From assembly GCA_013151865.1 (NCBI GenBank), contig JAADHN010000068.1:1-40650 (forward strand): DNA of 40,650 nt. The letters are read 5' to 3'. A program made the position numbers and the translations under genes. The notes under the pieces were generated by a model that was not told where the DNA came from, ran no database searches, and worked only from the letters and a program-made list of their open reading frames with translations. Positions 25,357 through 35,509 of this stretch are shown piece after piece; position 1 is the first letter of the stretch; every line of letters starts with the position of its first letter. Source of the stretch: Kiritimatiellota bacterium. Its GTDB lineage: Bacteria; Verrucomicrobiota; Lentisphaeria; Oligosphaerales; JAADHN01.

Positions 25357-25729
25357 CCCGTTTTCCGACGCGACAACAATTGCGGGCAAGCTGCAGAGAT
25401 CGAGTTTCCGACATTAGCCCCCGACCCGACGATTTCAAGCCGCTTCCGGCTCGAGACGGGTCCCCTTGCAGAGTCGGCCGGGGACGGTACGTTTCGAGGA
25501 GGCGGCGACACGAACACGACGCGACGAGAGGACAAAGCGACAAAGAGAAAACCGGGAGCCGCGGTTCGGGGCGCCCGACCGCTTGACCCGAACGGGTATG
25601 GCTGCAGGACGTCTTGGAGGTTTGGCTTTGCCCCGGGTTCGACGATCTCCCGTGACCTCGACCCCGGATTCCCTGCGACCCGCGCAACGTCGTGCCGAGA
25701 ATGGGCAGGCGAGAATTCGGAGAACTGCC
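25357..25729. other. divergent intergenic region before sensor kinase
   Basis: This 373-nt gap lies between the minus-strand C45-type gene and the plus-strand sensor kinase. No gene is supported; frames extending the kinase upstream to 25466 lack family similarity and a ribosome-binding site. A promoter candidate for the minus strand is at 25411-25438. I could not see a convincing one for the plus strand. Confidence 0.5.
25411..25438 (-). promoter_or_regulatory. candidate promoter for C45-type gene
   Basis: TTGAAA (minus strand, 25438-25433, five of six to the -35 consensus) is followed after 16 nt by TAATGT (25416-25411). Initiation near 25404 would leave a leader of about 48 nt. The same GGGCTAATGT string recurs at 39178-39169 on the minus strand. 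Confidence 0.35.
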
Positions 25730-28700
25730 ATGCGTATTCCGCATCGAACCATGCGGCGCGCAATACTGTTCCTTTGCTTGGCGGCCATGGCGGCGGACCC
25801 GACTTCGCGCGGCGCTCCGCCGACAACCCCGCCCGGGCGAACGGTACGCGTCGGTCTCTACGAAAACCCTCCCAAGATCTTTGTCGATGAGCACGGAGAT
25901 CCTGACGGCTTCTGGGCAGTCCTGGTGCAGCACATCGCCCGGCAAGCCGGGTGGCGCGTGCAGTGGGTGCACGGGACATGGAAACAATGTCTGACTCGCC
26001 TGGCAAACAAGGAGATAGACGTGCTGCCGGATACCGGCTGGACACCGGAACGCGCGCGACAATTCGCGTTTTGTACGGAAACGCCCGTGGTCAGTTGGTG
26101 CCGGCTCTACACGTCTCGCGAGGCAAACGTCGAGTCTATTCTGGACCTGAACGGCAAAACGATTGCAGGCTTGGCCAACAGCTTTGATCTGGAGGGACCG
26201 CAAGGGCTCAAAGACTTGGCCCGCAGTTTCGGACTCACGTGCCGCTTCCTGGAAATGCCCAGCTACGATGCGATTTTCAGGGCGGTGCGAAAAAAAACGG
26301 CGGACGCCGGTTTGGCAGACGGCGATTTCGGCCGGTTGAATGCACGCCGATACGGACTGAAAAGCACGCCTGTGATCATTCAACCGACGCGAATGCTTTT
26401 CGCTTTCCCCAAAGACGCTCCCATGACGCCTCGACTGATTGCCGAGGTGGACTCCAATCTGGCCCGACTCAAGCGTGACAAGCGGTCCATCTACTATCAG
26501 GCCAAGAAGACGTTTCTCGGACCCCGGGGAATCTCCATCGTCAAAGAAGTGGTTCCTCATTGGGCGAAGACGTTGCTCGCCGTCCTCGGGGGCGCCCTCT
26601 TTTTCGTCGGCGCGGTCGCGTTCGTCTCCCGGACTCAGGTGCGTCGCCGGACCGCGGCGCTGCGCCTGAGTGAGGAACGCTTCCGTCTGGCCTTCATGAC
26701 CAATCCGGACGCCATCAATCTGAATCGCTTGGCTGACGGTCTCTTCGTCGACGTCAATGACGGTTTCACAAACATAACAGGTTACACACGGGAGGAGGTC
26801 ATCGGCAAGACCTCCCGGGAGATCTCCATTTGGGCGAACATCGAAGACCGAGAGAGAATGATGCAAGGCCTGCAGAATTCCGGGAAGGTCGCCAATCTCG
26901 AGGCGCCCTTTCGACTGAAAGACGGCCGAATCGCCACGGGGCTCTTGTCCGCGAGCCTGATCACTTTGAACGGCGAGACGCATATTATCTCCATCACGCG
27001 TGATATCAGCGAATTGAAGCGGACGCAACAGGCCCTGCGCGCCAGCGAGGCCCGCTTCCGTCGCCTGTTCGAAGAATCGCCTGTCGCGCTTTGGGAAGAA
27101 GACTGCACCGTGTTGCTGGCTCATCTCGACGAACTCTACCGGTCCGGGGTCCCGAAAACGGATTTGAACGCCTGGCTCGAAGCGCATCCGGAGGCGCTGG
27201 CCGCGTGCACCCGCCACGTTCGGATCGTGAATGTGAACGCGGCGGCGGTTGCACAGTTCCAGGCAAAGAACAAGGAAGAGTTGCGACGGTCCTGGGAACG
27301 CACGTTTTCGGAAAACTCGTTCGAGGCGTTCCGGGAAGCAGTCGTCGCCGTGGCCGAGGGGCGCACGAGTTTCGGCATGGAAGCGGAGATGCAGACCTTG
27401 CGCGGAAGAAGAATCGATGTGTCTGTCCACTTCTCGCTCGCGCCGAAGCGCGGCAGCGATTTGGATTCAACCCACACCATCATCGTCGCCACGGTGGATG
27501 TGACGCCGATCAAACGTGCCGAACGCGCCTTGAAGCAGAGCCTGTACGAACTGCGCGAACTCCATGAATTGAGCGCGCGAATTCGCGCCAATCTCTCGCC
27601 CGAAGTCGTGGCGAAAGAAACCATCGCCCTGGCCGGCAAAGCCGTCGGCGCGGACATCGCCCTGTTCTTTGCTTGCCGGGACGATCGTCTGGAACTGCTC
27701 GCGTCCGAGACCGGAACGGTCCCGCTCGGACCCGAGGCCATGCGCCACCGCGAAGTCGTTCGGTGTCTCTGCGGTCCCGTGGCTTCAGCCCGGGAGCCGG
27801 TGTATTCCAAGGACATCCGCACCGATCCGCGCTGCCGGCTCGACGAATGCAATCCGGAGGGCATCCGCTCTTTCGCCGGTCTGCCTCTGATTGCGGGTGA
27901 CCGGGTCCTGGGACTGGTGGCGTTGGCGTCCGTCGCCGAGCGCGATTTCGAGCGAGAGCGGGTGTTCCTCGAGACCCTGGGAAACGAGGTGGCTATCGGC
28001 TTCCAAAACGCCCAGATCCTCGAACGCTTACGCAAACACCAGGCAGAACTCGAACGACGAGTCCGGGAGCGCACCGCTGAACTCGAGGCCGTCAATCGCG
28101 AACTCGAAGCCTTCTCCTACTCCGTATCCCATGACCTGCGCGGACCCCTGCGCGCCATCGACGGGTTTTCGCGCATCCTCGCCGAGGAGTATGAGCAAAA
28201 ACTGGACGACGAAGCCCATCGATTGATCGACGTCGTGCGGGACAACACCCGCCGCATGGCCCAACTCATCGACGACCTGCTCGCCTTCTCCCGGGTCAGT
28301 CGACACCCCATCGAACGCCGCGTCATCGACATGTCCGCGCTGGCTCGCGCCGTCTACGCCGAACTGATCGACGATGTACAACGCACCCGAGTCCGTCTCA
28401 CCGTGCAAGAAATGCCGCCGGCCCGGGCGGATTCGTCTCTGATGCGCCAAGTCTTTGCCAACCTGATCGCCAATGCCCTCAAGTTTACCGCTCGCGAAGA
28501 AACAGCGAGAATCGAGATCGGTTCCAAGATTGAAAACGGGGAGACCGTTTACTACATTAGCGATAACGGGGTCGGCTTCGATATGCAATACAGCGACAAA
28601 CTGTTCCAGGTTTTCCAACGCTTGCATCCGCAGGAAGAATTCGGAGGGACCGGGATCGGGCTGTCCATTGTCGAACGGATCGTCGTCCGCCACGGCGGTC

Positions 28701-28765
28701 GAGTCTGGGCCGAGAGTGAATTGGGTCGGGGCGCCACATTCTATCTTGCGCTGCCGAATGCGTAG
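25730..28765 (+). CDS. transmembrane sensor histidine kinase with periplasmic solute-binding domain
   Basis: The 1011-residue kinase has a signal/anchor (residues 8-22), a periplasmic SBP_bac_3-type domain (about 38-265, starting TVRVGLYENPPK), a transmembrane helix at about 277-298, PAS at about 312-425, a second PAS with a long insertion at about 434-590, GAF at about 612-760 and a coiled-coil linker. The HisKA dimerisation domain has phospho-acceptor His801 in SVSHDLRGPL, and the HATPase domain (about 885-1008) shows NLIANALKF, ISDNGVGFD and GGTGIGLSI. It should bind a small extracellular ligand and pass the signal by phosphorylation. ATG at 25730 has GGAG seven bases upstream. The next two genes are a single-domain regulator and a hybrid kinase, forming a local phosphorelay. 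Confidence 0.88.
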   Translation: MRIPHRTMRRAILFLCLAAMAADPTSRGAPPTTPPGRTVRVGLYENPPKIFVDEHGDPDGFWAVLVQHIARQAGWRVQWVHGTWKQCLTRLANKEIDVLPDTGWTPERARQFAFCTETPVVSWCRLYTSREANVESILDLNGKTIAGLANSFDLEGPQGLKDLARSFGLTCRFLEMPSYDAIFRAVRKKTADAGLADGDFGRLNARRYGLKSTPVIIQPTRMLFAFPKDAPMTPRLIAEVDSNLARLKRDKRSIYYQAKKTFLGPRGISIVKEVVPHWAKTLLAVLGGALFFVGAVAFVSRTQVRRRTAALRLSEERFRLAFMTNPDAINLNRLADGLFVDVNDGFTNITGYTREEVIGKTSREISIWANIEDRERMMQGLQNSGKVANLEAPFRLKDGRIATGLLSASLITLNGETHIISITRDISELKRTQQALRASEARFRRLFEESPVALWEEDCTVLLAHLDELYRSGVPKTDLNAWLEAHPEALAACTRHVRIVNVNAAAVAQFQAKNKEELRRSWERTFSENSFEAFREAVVAVAEGRTSFGMEAEMQTLRGRRIDVSVHFSLAPKRGSDLDSTHTIIVATVDVTPIKRAERALKQSLYELRELHELSARIRANLSPEVVAKETIALAGKAVGADIALFFACRDDRLELLASETGTVPLGPEAMRHREVVRCLCGPVASAREPVYSKDIRTDPRCRLDECNPEGIRSFAGLPLIAGDRVLGLVALASVAERDFERERVFLETLGNEVAIGFQNAQILERLRKHQAELERRVRERTAELEAVNRELEAFSYSVSHDLRGPLRAIDGFSRILAEEYEQKLDDEAHRLIDVVRDNTRRMAQLIDDLLAFSRVSRHPIERRVIDMSALARAVYAELIDDVQRTRVRLTVQEMPPARADSSLMRQVFANLIANALKFTAREETARIEIGSKIENGETVYYISDNGVGFDMQYSDKLFQVFQRLHPQEEFGGTGIGLSIVERIVVRHGGRVWAESELGRGATFYLALPNA

Positions 28766-28800
28766 AACACGGGAACCGACCGCCGGGGCGGACAGGAAAC

Positions 28801-29250
28801 ATGAACGCGCAACCAACGCAGATCGTCCTGATCGAGGACAGCCCCGCGGACGCGGAATTGACCGTCCGCGCTCTGAAAAAGCACCGTGTCGCCAATGAGA
28901 TTCTCCTGCTCAAGGACGGCGAGGAAGCTCTGGAGTACTTCTTCGCCACCGGATCATACGCCGGTCGCCCCCCCCTGCCGTTGCCCAAACTGGTCCTGCT
29001 CGATCTGAAATTGCCCAAAGTGGATGGGCTCGAAGTCCTGCGCCGACTCAAAACCGACCCCGGAACGCGACGGATTCCGGTCGTTATCCTCACGGCCTCG
29101 CGAGAAGAACGGGATTTGGCTGAGAGCTACGAACTCGGGGTCAACAGCTACTTGGTCAAGCCCGTCAATTCCGGTCAATTCGCGGAGACCGCACGGACCC
29201 TCGGCTTGTACTGGTTGTTGCTCAATCAAATCGCGGACAAAGAAGTATGA
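28801..29250 (+). CDS. CheY/Rcp1-like response regulator
   Basis: This is a 149-residue single receiver domain without an output domain. The phospho-acceptor is Asp68 (LVLLDLKLPKVDG), with acidic pocket residues in the LIEDSPAD block near residue 12, switch Thr98 (VVILTAS) and Lys120 (YLVKPV). The shape, with the extended PPLPLPKLVLLDLKLP segment, resembles Rcp1-type regulators that accept phosphate from GAF/PAS kinases such as the one just upstream. It starts 35 nt after the kinase and overlaps the next gene by ATGA, so all three are probably cotranslated. Output would be by protein-protein contact or phosphotransfer. Confidence 0.92.
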   Translation: MNAQPTQIVLIEDSPADAELTVRALKKHRVANEILLLKDGEEALEYFFATGSYAGRPPLPLPKLVLLDLKLPKVDGLEVLRRLKTDPGTRRIPVVILTASREERDLAESYELGVNSYLVKPVNSGQFAETARTLGLYWLLLNQIADKEV

Positions 29251-31565
29251 CCATGGTTTGTCGAGAAAAAGGCTCGCTGCGTATTTTGATGGTGGAAGAC
29301 GTGGCCGCCGACGTGGAGTTGATCCGGCGGGAACTGAAGAAATTGGACCATCCGATTGCGCTGAAAGTCGTGATGGAGGAAGACGAGCTGCGCCGGGAGC
29401 TGGCGGCTTTTCGTCCGAGCCTGGTGCTCTCCGATTTCATGTTGCCGAGGTTCGATGGACTCCGGGCACTGAGGATCGTCCAGGAGTTCGATCCCGACCT
29501 GCCGTTCATCATCGTCACAGGGTCGTTGAACGAACTGACCGCGGTCGAGTGCATGAAAGCAGGGGCCTGGGATTACGTTATCAAGGAGAAATTGGCAAAG
29601 CTGGTCCCGGCCGTCGAGGGCGCCCTGAACAGGCGGAAACTTGTCCTGGAGAACCGCCGCACAATTCAGGCCCTGAAAGAAAGCGAAAAACGCTTTCGCA
29701 CTTTCACCGAACACGCGCCCCTGGCCATCGTCGTCTACGTGGACGGCAAAGTGGACTATGCCAACGCAAAAGCCGCGGAAATCGTCGGCGTGGACGCTGC
29801 GGAACTCATCGGGAGAAGTATGCTCGATTTCATCCACCCGGATCACCACGCGCAAGTTAAGAGGCGGTATGCACGGGCGCTGAACAACGAGAAACTCGAG
29901 ACCGTCGAAGAACAACTGCTCCTGCCCGGCAACCGAGTGATCGACGTGGAAGTGAACGCCATGCCGATCGAGATCGCCGGCAAGCGCGGCGTGATGGCTA
30001 TCCTGAACGACATCACCCGGCGCAAACAGGCGGAAGCCGAGGTGAGAAAACTCTCCCAGGCAGTCGAGCAAAGTCCGATTTCCGTGGTCATCACCGATGC
30101 TCTCGCCGACATCGAATACGTCAACGCCACGTTCTCGAAAATCACGGGGTATGCCCCGGAGGAAGTCATCGGCCGGAACCCGCGCATCCTCCAGTCCGGA
30201 CAGACGCCGCCGGAGACCTACGAAGAACTTTGGAGCACGGTCACCGTCGGCAAAGTTTGGAGCGGCGAATTCATCAACAAAAAAAAGGACGGCGCAATAT
30301 TCTGGGAAAAAGCGGTCGTCAGCCCCATGTTCGGGGCAAACGGACAGATATCCCATTACCTGGGGATGAAAGAGGATGTCACGGAACTGCATCGGCTCGA
30401 AGAGCGCATCCGCCAAGCCCAAAAGATGGAAGCGCTCGGCAACTTGGCGGGGGGGATCGCCCACGACCTCAACAACATCCTGACTCCCATCGTCGGTTAC
30501 ACGGACATGTCACGCGACATGGTCCCCCCGAACAGCGAACTTCACGACCAACTCAACCAGGTGATTCTGGCCTCCAAACGCGCCAAGGAACTGATCCAAC
30601 AATTGCTCTCGTTCAGCCGGCAGTCGGCCAAGGAGCGGAAACCCGTCGACCTGACGACCATTGCAAGAGAAGTCCTGAAGCTCCTGCGTGCCGGCGTCCC
30701 CAGCACAATCCGAATCGTATCGAAAATCGAACCGGTCAAGGAACGGGTGTTGGCCGACCCGACCGAAATTCACCAGGCCCTGTTGAACCTGGGGACAAAC
30801 GCCGCCCATGCCATGCCGGACGGCGGCAAGCTGACGGTCGGGCTGCACACCGAGACAATCGACGAGGATGCGGCCGAAAAACACCCGGACCTGTCGCCCG
30901 GAATTTACTTGAGACTTTGGGTCGAAGACACGGGTACGGGCATTCCCGCGGAGATCCGCGACCGGATCTTCGAGCCGTATTTCACCACCAAGCCCAAAGG
31001 CCGCGGCACCGGCTTCGGGCTGGCCCAGGTCCATGCCGTCGTCACCGATTGCGGCGGCGCAATTACCGTGTACAGCGAACCCGACCGGGGCGCTGTGTTC
31101 AATCTTTACTTCCCCACCGTCGGCCGAGACCGGTCCGAGGACACCACGGTGGTCCGCGAGAAACCGAAGCCCGGGAACGAGAAAATCCTGTTTGTCGACG
31201 ACGAATCGGCCATCGCCCGACTCGCCGTGAGAATGCTCGGCGCATTCGGCTATCGCGTCACCAGTCGCACCGACCCGGCGAGTGCCCTCGAATTGGTGCG
31301 CAACGACCCCGACGCTTTCGATCTCGTCGTCACGGACATGACCATGCCCGGCATGACCGGGGACCGGTTGGCACAGGCAATCCTGGAAATCAGACCCGAT
31401 ATGCCCATTGTCCTCTGCACCGGCTTCAGCGAGAAAATCGACGCCGAGATAGCTCGGAAACTCGGTATCGGACGCTTCCTGTTCAAACCCCTCACTGCCG
31501 ACGACCTTGCCCGCACCGTGCGTGAATTGTTGGACGAGCGCGGGAAGGCGCCGCCGGTTCACTGA
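29247..31565 (+). CDS. hybrid histidine kinase REC-PAS-PAS-HisKA-HATPase-REC
   Basis: The 772-residue cytoplasmic hybrid kinase has an N-terminal receiver (Asp63 in [12 protein letters not shown], Thr91, Lys113), two PAS domains (about 145-260 and 263-385), HisKA with His406 in [11 protein letters not shown], HATPase (about 505-625; [22 protein letters not shown]) and a C-terminal receiver (about 645-760; Asp697 in [17 protein letters not shown]). No membrane segment is seen. With the upstream kinase and single receiver it makes three receivers and two kinase cores in one transcript. No DNA-binding output domain is present, so the target regulator must be elsewhere. The ATG overlaps the previous stop (ATGA). 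Confidence 0.9.
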   Translation: MTMVCREKGSLRILMVEDVAADVELIRRELKKLDHPIALKVVMEEDELRRELAAFRPSLVLSDFMLPRFDGLRALRIVQEFDPDLPFIIVTGSLNELTAVECMKAGAWDYVIKEKLAKLVPAVEGALNRRKLVLENRRTIQALKESEKRFRTFTEHAPLAIVVYVDGKVDYANAKAAEIVGVDAAELIGRSMLDFIHPDHHAQVKRRYARALNNEKLETVEEQLLLPGNRVIDVEVNAMPIEIAGKRGVMAILNDITRRKQAEAEVRKLSQAVEQSPISVVITDALADIEYVNATFSKITGYAPEEVIGRNPRILQSGQTPPETYEELWSTVTVGKVWSGEFINKKKDGAIFWEKAVVSPMFGANGQISHYLGMKEDVTELHRLEERIRQAQKMEALGNLAGGIAHDLNNILTPIVGYTDMSRDMVPPNSELHDQLNQVILASKRAKELIQQLLSFSRQSAKERKPVDLTTIAREVLKLLRAGVPSTIRIVSKIEPVKERVLADPTEIHQALLNLGTNAAHAMPDGGKLTVGLHTETIDEDAAEKHPDLSPGIYLRLWVEDTGTGIPAEIRDRIFEPYFTTKPKGRGTGFGLAQVHAVVTDCGGAITVYSEPDRGAVFNLYFPTVGRDRSEDTTVVREKPKPGNEKILFVDDESAIARLAVRMLGAFGYRVTSRTDPASALELVRNDPDAFDLVVTDMTMPGMTGDRLAQAILEIRPDMPIVLCTGFSEKIDAEIARKLGIGRFLFKPLTADDLARTVRELLDERGKAPPVH

Positions 31566-31649
31566 TGAGCACACGCTCCGGACGATGCTTTCGGGAGTGT
31601 ATCGTGTTCCGGCCGACAGGTCTCCGGGGCCGTATGCGCCTTCAAAAGC

Positions 31650-31709
31650 CGGGAGAACTCCCGCCCGATTCCATCGGACGTGCACGTACCCTTCGTGGAA
31701 TCGGGGGAG
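31650..31709 (+). promoter_or_regulatory. leader with mutually exclusive hairpins before glycosidase-like gene
   Basis: CGGGAG (31650-31655) can pair with CTCCCG (31658-31663). The same CTCC (31658-31661) can instead extend a larger stem in which CCCGATTCCA (31664-31673) pairs perfectly with TGGAATCGGG (31696-31705) and CTCC pairs with GGAG (31706-31709). The apical part contains the palindrome ACGTGCACGT (31678-31687). The whole lies in the 200-nt gap between the hybrid kinase and the start at 31766. No T-run follows, so terminator, attenuator and operator are all possible. Confidence 0.4.
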
Positions 31710-31765
31710 CGGCGGTCCCGGCAATCCTCCGACGCACTTCAAGAAACGCCTCTCGGAGACGCGCC

Positions 31766-34700
31766 ATGCAAATTGCACCTCGAACATTGACGGCCGCTGT
31801 AATTGTCGCCGCGACATGGGCCCCGACAAGGGCGTCGTCTGCGGCCGCTGCGGGCGATCTGCTGGCGGGGCTGTATTGGAAAGCCCCGTTGGATCGGCCC
31901 AAGGTTTGGAGGCCGCAACCCGGTTGGCTCGGCAATGCGGACCCGGAAGCACAAGTGCTCCCCGGGATAACCGGGCTGGTTTTTCGTGTGCCCCGGGCGG
32001 GACGCGGCATGAAATGGTCCCGCCGCATCACGCGGCCCGTCTGGCTCCCCGAAAGTCCGTTCCTGGTTCTGCGCTATCGAGCACGGCGCGTGGACACCCG
32101 TCAACAGGGGTATGCCGTCTACCTCGACGATGGCGGAGGACCGCGAGAGTTGCACGCCGTCCGATTGAATCAGCTCGAAACGGACGGAAAATGGCGGCGC
32201 GTGGCCGCAAATGTCCGTGCCCTGACCTCGGCCGATTCCATCGTGGCCGTGGCCGTCCAAGTGCAAGCCGCGGCCACGAACGCCGTGTTTGAAATCGCCG
32301 AACTGGCTTTTACCGATGCCGTGCCCCCGGATTGCACGCTGCTCGATTCCGCAGAACGCGAAACAATCGCGCCGCGCCCGGATTATCGCGTTCCGCTGGC
32401 GCAACTTTCCTGGGTGCAGCGGCCGGGATGGCTCGGGGACCCGGCGACGGATACGTCGGACGTACCCCCTGCCCCGCACCCCAGGTTCACGGTCCCCAGC
32501 CCCGGAAAAGGCATGAAATGGCACGCCCTTCTCGACGAGACCGTGCCCTTGGCGGCCTACGGCCATGCGACGCTCCGGTACCGCGCCCGAGGCCTGAAGC
32601 CGAACCGCGATTATGCCGTCTGCGTCCTCGGCGACCGCGATGCGGGCGGCGAAGGGTACACAGATCTGATCGCCCTGAACGCCTTGATTGCAGACGGGCG
32701 GCCCCACACTCTGGTTGCCGCCATCGCCGGGGCGGCCCACCGGATCCCGGCCGTCCGCGCCCTGGGCGTACAAGTGCAGGCCGCCGCCCCCGGGGCGTTT
32801 CTCGAAGTGCTCGGGCTGCGATTTTCGCAACGCCGACCGTCGTTTCCTTTGTCGGACCTCGTCGCCGTCCAGCGAAATGCGGAGTTCGCACCGGGCGAAC
32901 TCGAGCCGATGTCCGTGCGCAATCCGGTCATGTACGACCTGGGGCCGGTCCTGGCGCACCTGGGCATCGCCGGTTGGCCCGGTCCCGGGACCGTCGCGGT
33001 CGACGGCGTCCCGTTCCGACTCGGCCCCGCACCGCCGCAGGCCCCCGGGATCTCGTTGCGCGGCGCAGGGCAAATGCAGGTGGCGGCCCATGGGCGGGCG
33101 CGCGAGCTGTATCTGTTCGTCGTCGCCGTATTTGCCGGGGCGGAAGAACCGGTCTACGGCCGCGGCCGGCTCGAGACGATTTCGGATCGAGATCGCTTCC
33201 TGGCGCGGGTCGCGTACGCCGACGGGCCGAACGTCGAAGCCCTGCCCCTGAACCTGGGCAGCGGCAAGTGGGAACTCCGCAACGGCCCGCAGGTGTTGTG
33301 CGTGCCTGCCGATCCGACCCGGGAACTGACCGGTGTTCAGCTCGATCTGCGCTCGACTCAGGCCGCCGTGGCCCTGGTCGCGGTAACGGCCCGACGTTCC
33401 GGGCCGGTCAAATGGCCCGCACCGCCGCCGTCGCTCATCCTGCCCCCCGCCCGCCCGCTGCCCCCGGCGCAATCCGTCCGAGTCGCCGCGGCCGCGGACC
33501 GGGTTCGATTCTCCTGCGCCGCCTTTGCAGCGGAACTGGAGTTGAGACCCGCGGTGCGCCTCGTTCGGTTTCGGGACGTGGTGTCGAAGCGCGATCTCAT
33601 TTCAGCACACGACGCGCCTCCACTCGCGGAACTGATCGCCCCCGGACAGGGGAAAATCGCGATGGGACTGACCCTCGCCGGACGCCCCGAGGCCGTGGAC
33701 GGAGGCGTACGGCTCACATGCACCGACAAAGCGTTCCCCGGCATCCGTGTCGTCCTCACCGTTCGCGGTGCGGCGCGCGACGGCGTGCGCCCGGACCGGC
33801 TCGAGTTCGGGGCGGAGGTGGTGCGCACGGCCGGAACGGCCCCGCTGCCCGGGCTCCGCTTCCCGCGCCTCGGGCCCTTCATGCTCGGGACCGTTCCCGA
33901 AGACGTGTGGGTGATGTTCCCGTCGCGGGGCAGCGTTTTCACCAACCGAGACGGCGGCTTTTCCGGGTACTATTCCGGTCTGTTCCCTCTCCAGTTCATG
34001 GCCGCCGCCGCGCCGAGAACGAACCAGGGCGTTTACCTGCTGACCGAAGACCTCGCGGGGATCGAACGCCGGTATAACCTGCAGAAAAAGGGCGCAACGG
34101 TCCGACTGGCACTCGACTATCCCCCCTTCGCCGATCCGGCTCGGGCCCGCCGCTCGACGCCGACCGCCTGGGTCGCCCCGGCCGGAGGCGACTGGCGGAC
34201 GGGCTTCGATTCGTACCGAAAATGGGTGCGAACCTGGTACCGACCCGCCGCGCCGCGCCGGAAATGGTTTCGAGAAGTTTTCAATTTCCGCCAACGTTTC
34301 CTCCACACGCTCGATCCGCTCTACGACGCGAAAACCAAGAGAATCGACCTGACACGGGCACTTGAGGAAGGAAAGGCCTTCGGCGGCATCGAATACCTGC
34401 ATCTGTTCGATTGGGGAACATGCGGCAAGTACGGGCGCATCTACGGCCGGATCGGGGATTATTCACCCTACGACTTCATCGAGGGAGGACGGGAGGCCCT
34501 CCACGGAGCGATTGCCGCGGTCCAGGAGCGCGGCGTACCCGTCGGCTTGTACATTGAAGGCTACCTGCTTCAGGAAAAAGGCAAGCTGGGCCGCGCGCAT
34601 GGCAAGGAGTGGCAGCTCTACGGACCGGACGGTAAAGGCCGGTTTTGGCCCGGCAGCACCGAAATGTTTATCTGCCCGGGGGTCCGGGCCTGGCAACGGG

Positions 34701-35509
34701 TACAGGCGGACACCTACGCGGCCAAAGTCCGCGAACTGGACGTTTCCGGCATGTACATGGACGAGTTCGGCTTCTGCAACCCCGCAAAGCGCTGTTGGGC
34801 CCCGAACCACGACCACCCGGTCCCCAGCTTCCCCGTGCGCACCGAACGGCGGTGCACGCGCGAAATCCGCAAGGCCGTGGATGCCGCCAAACCGGGAATC
34901 GCGCTATACTCGGAAGAAACACCGTGCGACGTAAACACTCAGTTCCAGGACGGCAGCTTCAGTTACGCGATCCGCCAGGCGTTTCTCCACCGCAACCTCG
35001 TGCCGCTTAACCTGACGCGGTTCGCCCTTCCCTCGTTCAAGGTCTTTCAGATCCTGGTCTGCGACAAACCCACCGCATCCTTCGCAAACGGCGTGGCCGC
35101 CACCTTCTTCAACGGCGACGGGCTCTGGCTCGAAGGGCCGGCCGAGGAATGGTTCCGGCCGCGGACCCTGGCCATGATTCGACGCTGCCATCGCATTTTG
35201 CGCAGGCACCGCGGCGCGTTCGCGTGCGACCGGCCCCAACCCCTCGTTCCCACGGTGGCGCCCGGCGTGTTCGCCAACCGGTTCGACGGACCGAGCGAGA
35301 CGGTGTTTACTCTGTTCAACAGCGCACCCGTATCCTACTCCGGCCCGGTATTGCGCCTGCGTCCCTTAAAGGGCGCGACCTACACGGACGCTTGGCATGG
35401 GCGGGTGCTCGCGCCGAGCGTCGCGGGGGACCGGATCGTCCTTTCGACAAGGATCGAACCCCGGTCGGTCGGATGCATCGTCCGCCGAACAGCCCGGGCC
35501 GGACAGTGA
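31766..35509 (+). CDS. exported glycosidase-like protein, DUF6259-type
   Basis: This 1247-residue protein has a signal peptide (cleavage near TRASS-AAAA). Two similar N-terminal beta-rich modules follow (about residues 30-190 and 200-355), both with GMKW, LRYRARxL and VQVQAAA signatures about 168 residues apart. A long beta-sandwich-like middle precedes a TIM-barrel-like C-terminal part (about 830-1160). Candidate catalytic residues are Asp999 in GMYMDEFGF and Glu1050/Glu1051 in LYSEETP, in the places expected for a retaining or inverting glycosidase. The style resembles DUF6259 proteins of PVC bacteria. It would act outside the cytoplasm on a polysaccharide. ATG at 31766 has GGAG seven bases upstream; the frame is open to 31565 but the signal peptide fixes the start. 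The assignment to an exact family is uncertain. Confidence 0.72.
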   Translation: MQIAPRTLTAAVIVAATWAPTRASSAAAAGDLLAGLYWKAPLDRPKVWRPQPGWLGNADPEAQVLPGITGLVFRVPRAGRGMKWSRRITRPVWLPESPFLVLRYRARRVDTRQQGYAVYLDDGGGPRELHAVRLNQLETDGKWRRVAANVRALTSADSIVAVAVQVQAAATNAVFEIAELAFTDAVPPDCTLLDSAERETIAPRPDYRVPLAQLSWVQRPGWLGDPATDTSDVPPAPHPRFTVPSPGKGMKWHALLDETVPLAAYGHATLRYRARGLKPNRDYAVCVLGDRDAGGEGYTDLIALNALIADGRPHTLVAAIAGAAHRIPAVRALGVQVQAAAPGAFLEVLGLRFSQRRPSFPLSDLVAVQRNAEFAPGELEPMSVRNPVMYDLGPVLAHLGIAGWPGPGTVAVDGVPFRLGPAPPQAPGISLRGAGQMQVAAHGRARELYLFVVAVFAGAEEPVYGRGRLETISDRDRFLARVAYADGPNVEALPLNLGSGKWELRNGPQVLCVPADPTRELTGVQLDLRSTQAAVALVAVTARRSGPVKWPAPPPSLILPPARPLPPAQSVRVAAAADRVRFSCAAFAAELELRPAVRLVRFRDVVSKRDLISAHDAPPLAELIAPGQGKIAMGLTLAGRPEAVDGGVRLTCTDKAFPGIRVVLTVRGAARDGVRPDRLEFGAEVVRTAGTAPLPGLRFPRLGPFMLGTVPEDVWVMFPSRGSVFTNRDGGFSGYYSGLFPLQFMAAAAPRTNQGVYLLTEDLAGIERRYNLQKKGATVRLALDYPPFADPARARRSTPTAWVAPAGGDWRTGFDSYRKWVRTWYRPAAPRRKWFREVFNFRQRFLHTLDPLYDAKTKRIDLTRALEEGKAFGGIEYLHLFDWGTCGKYGRIYGRIGDYSPYDFIEGGREALHGAIAAVQERGVPVGLYIEGYLLQEKGKLGRAHGKEWQLYGPDGKGRFWPGSTEMFICPGVRAWQRVQADTYAAKVRELDVSGMYMDEFGFCNPAKRCWAPNHDHPVPSFPVRTERRCTREIRKAVDAAKPGIALYSEETPCDVNTQFQDGSFSYAIRQAFLHRNLVPLNLTRFALPSFKVFQILVCDKPTASFANGVAATFFNGDGLWLEGPAEEWFRPRTLAMIRRCHRILRRHRGAFACDRPQPLVPTVAPGVFANRFDGPSETVFTLFNSAPVSYSGPVLRLRPLKGATYTDAWHGRVLAPSVAGDRIVLSTRIEPRSVGCIVRRTARAGQ

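Noticed and set aside
24356-27430. Open frame of 1024 codons on the minus strand
   Set aside because: It crosses the C45-type gene in another frame and is antisense to the sensor kinase, so it is a composition artefact.
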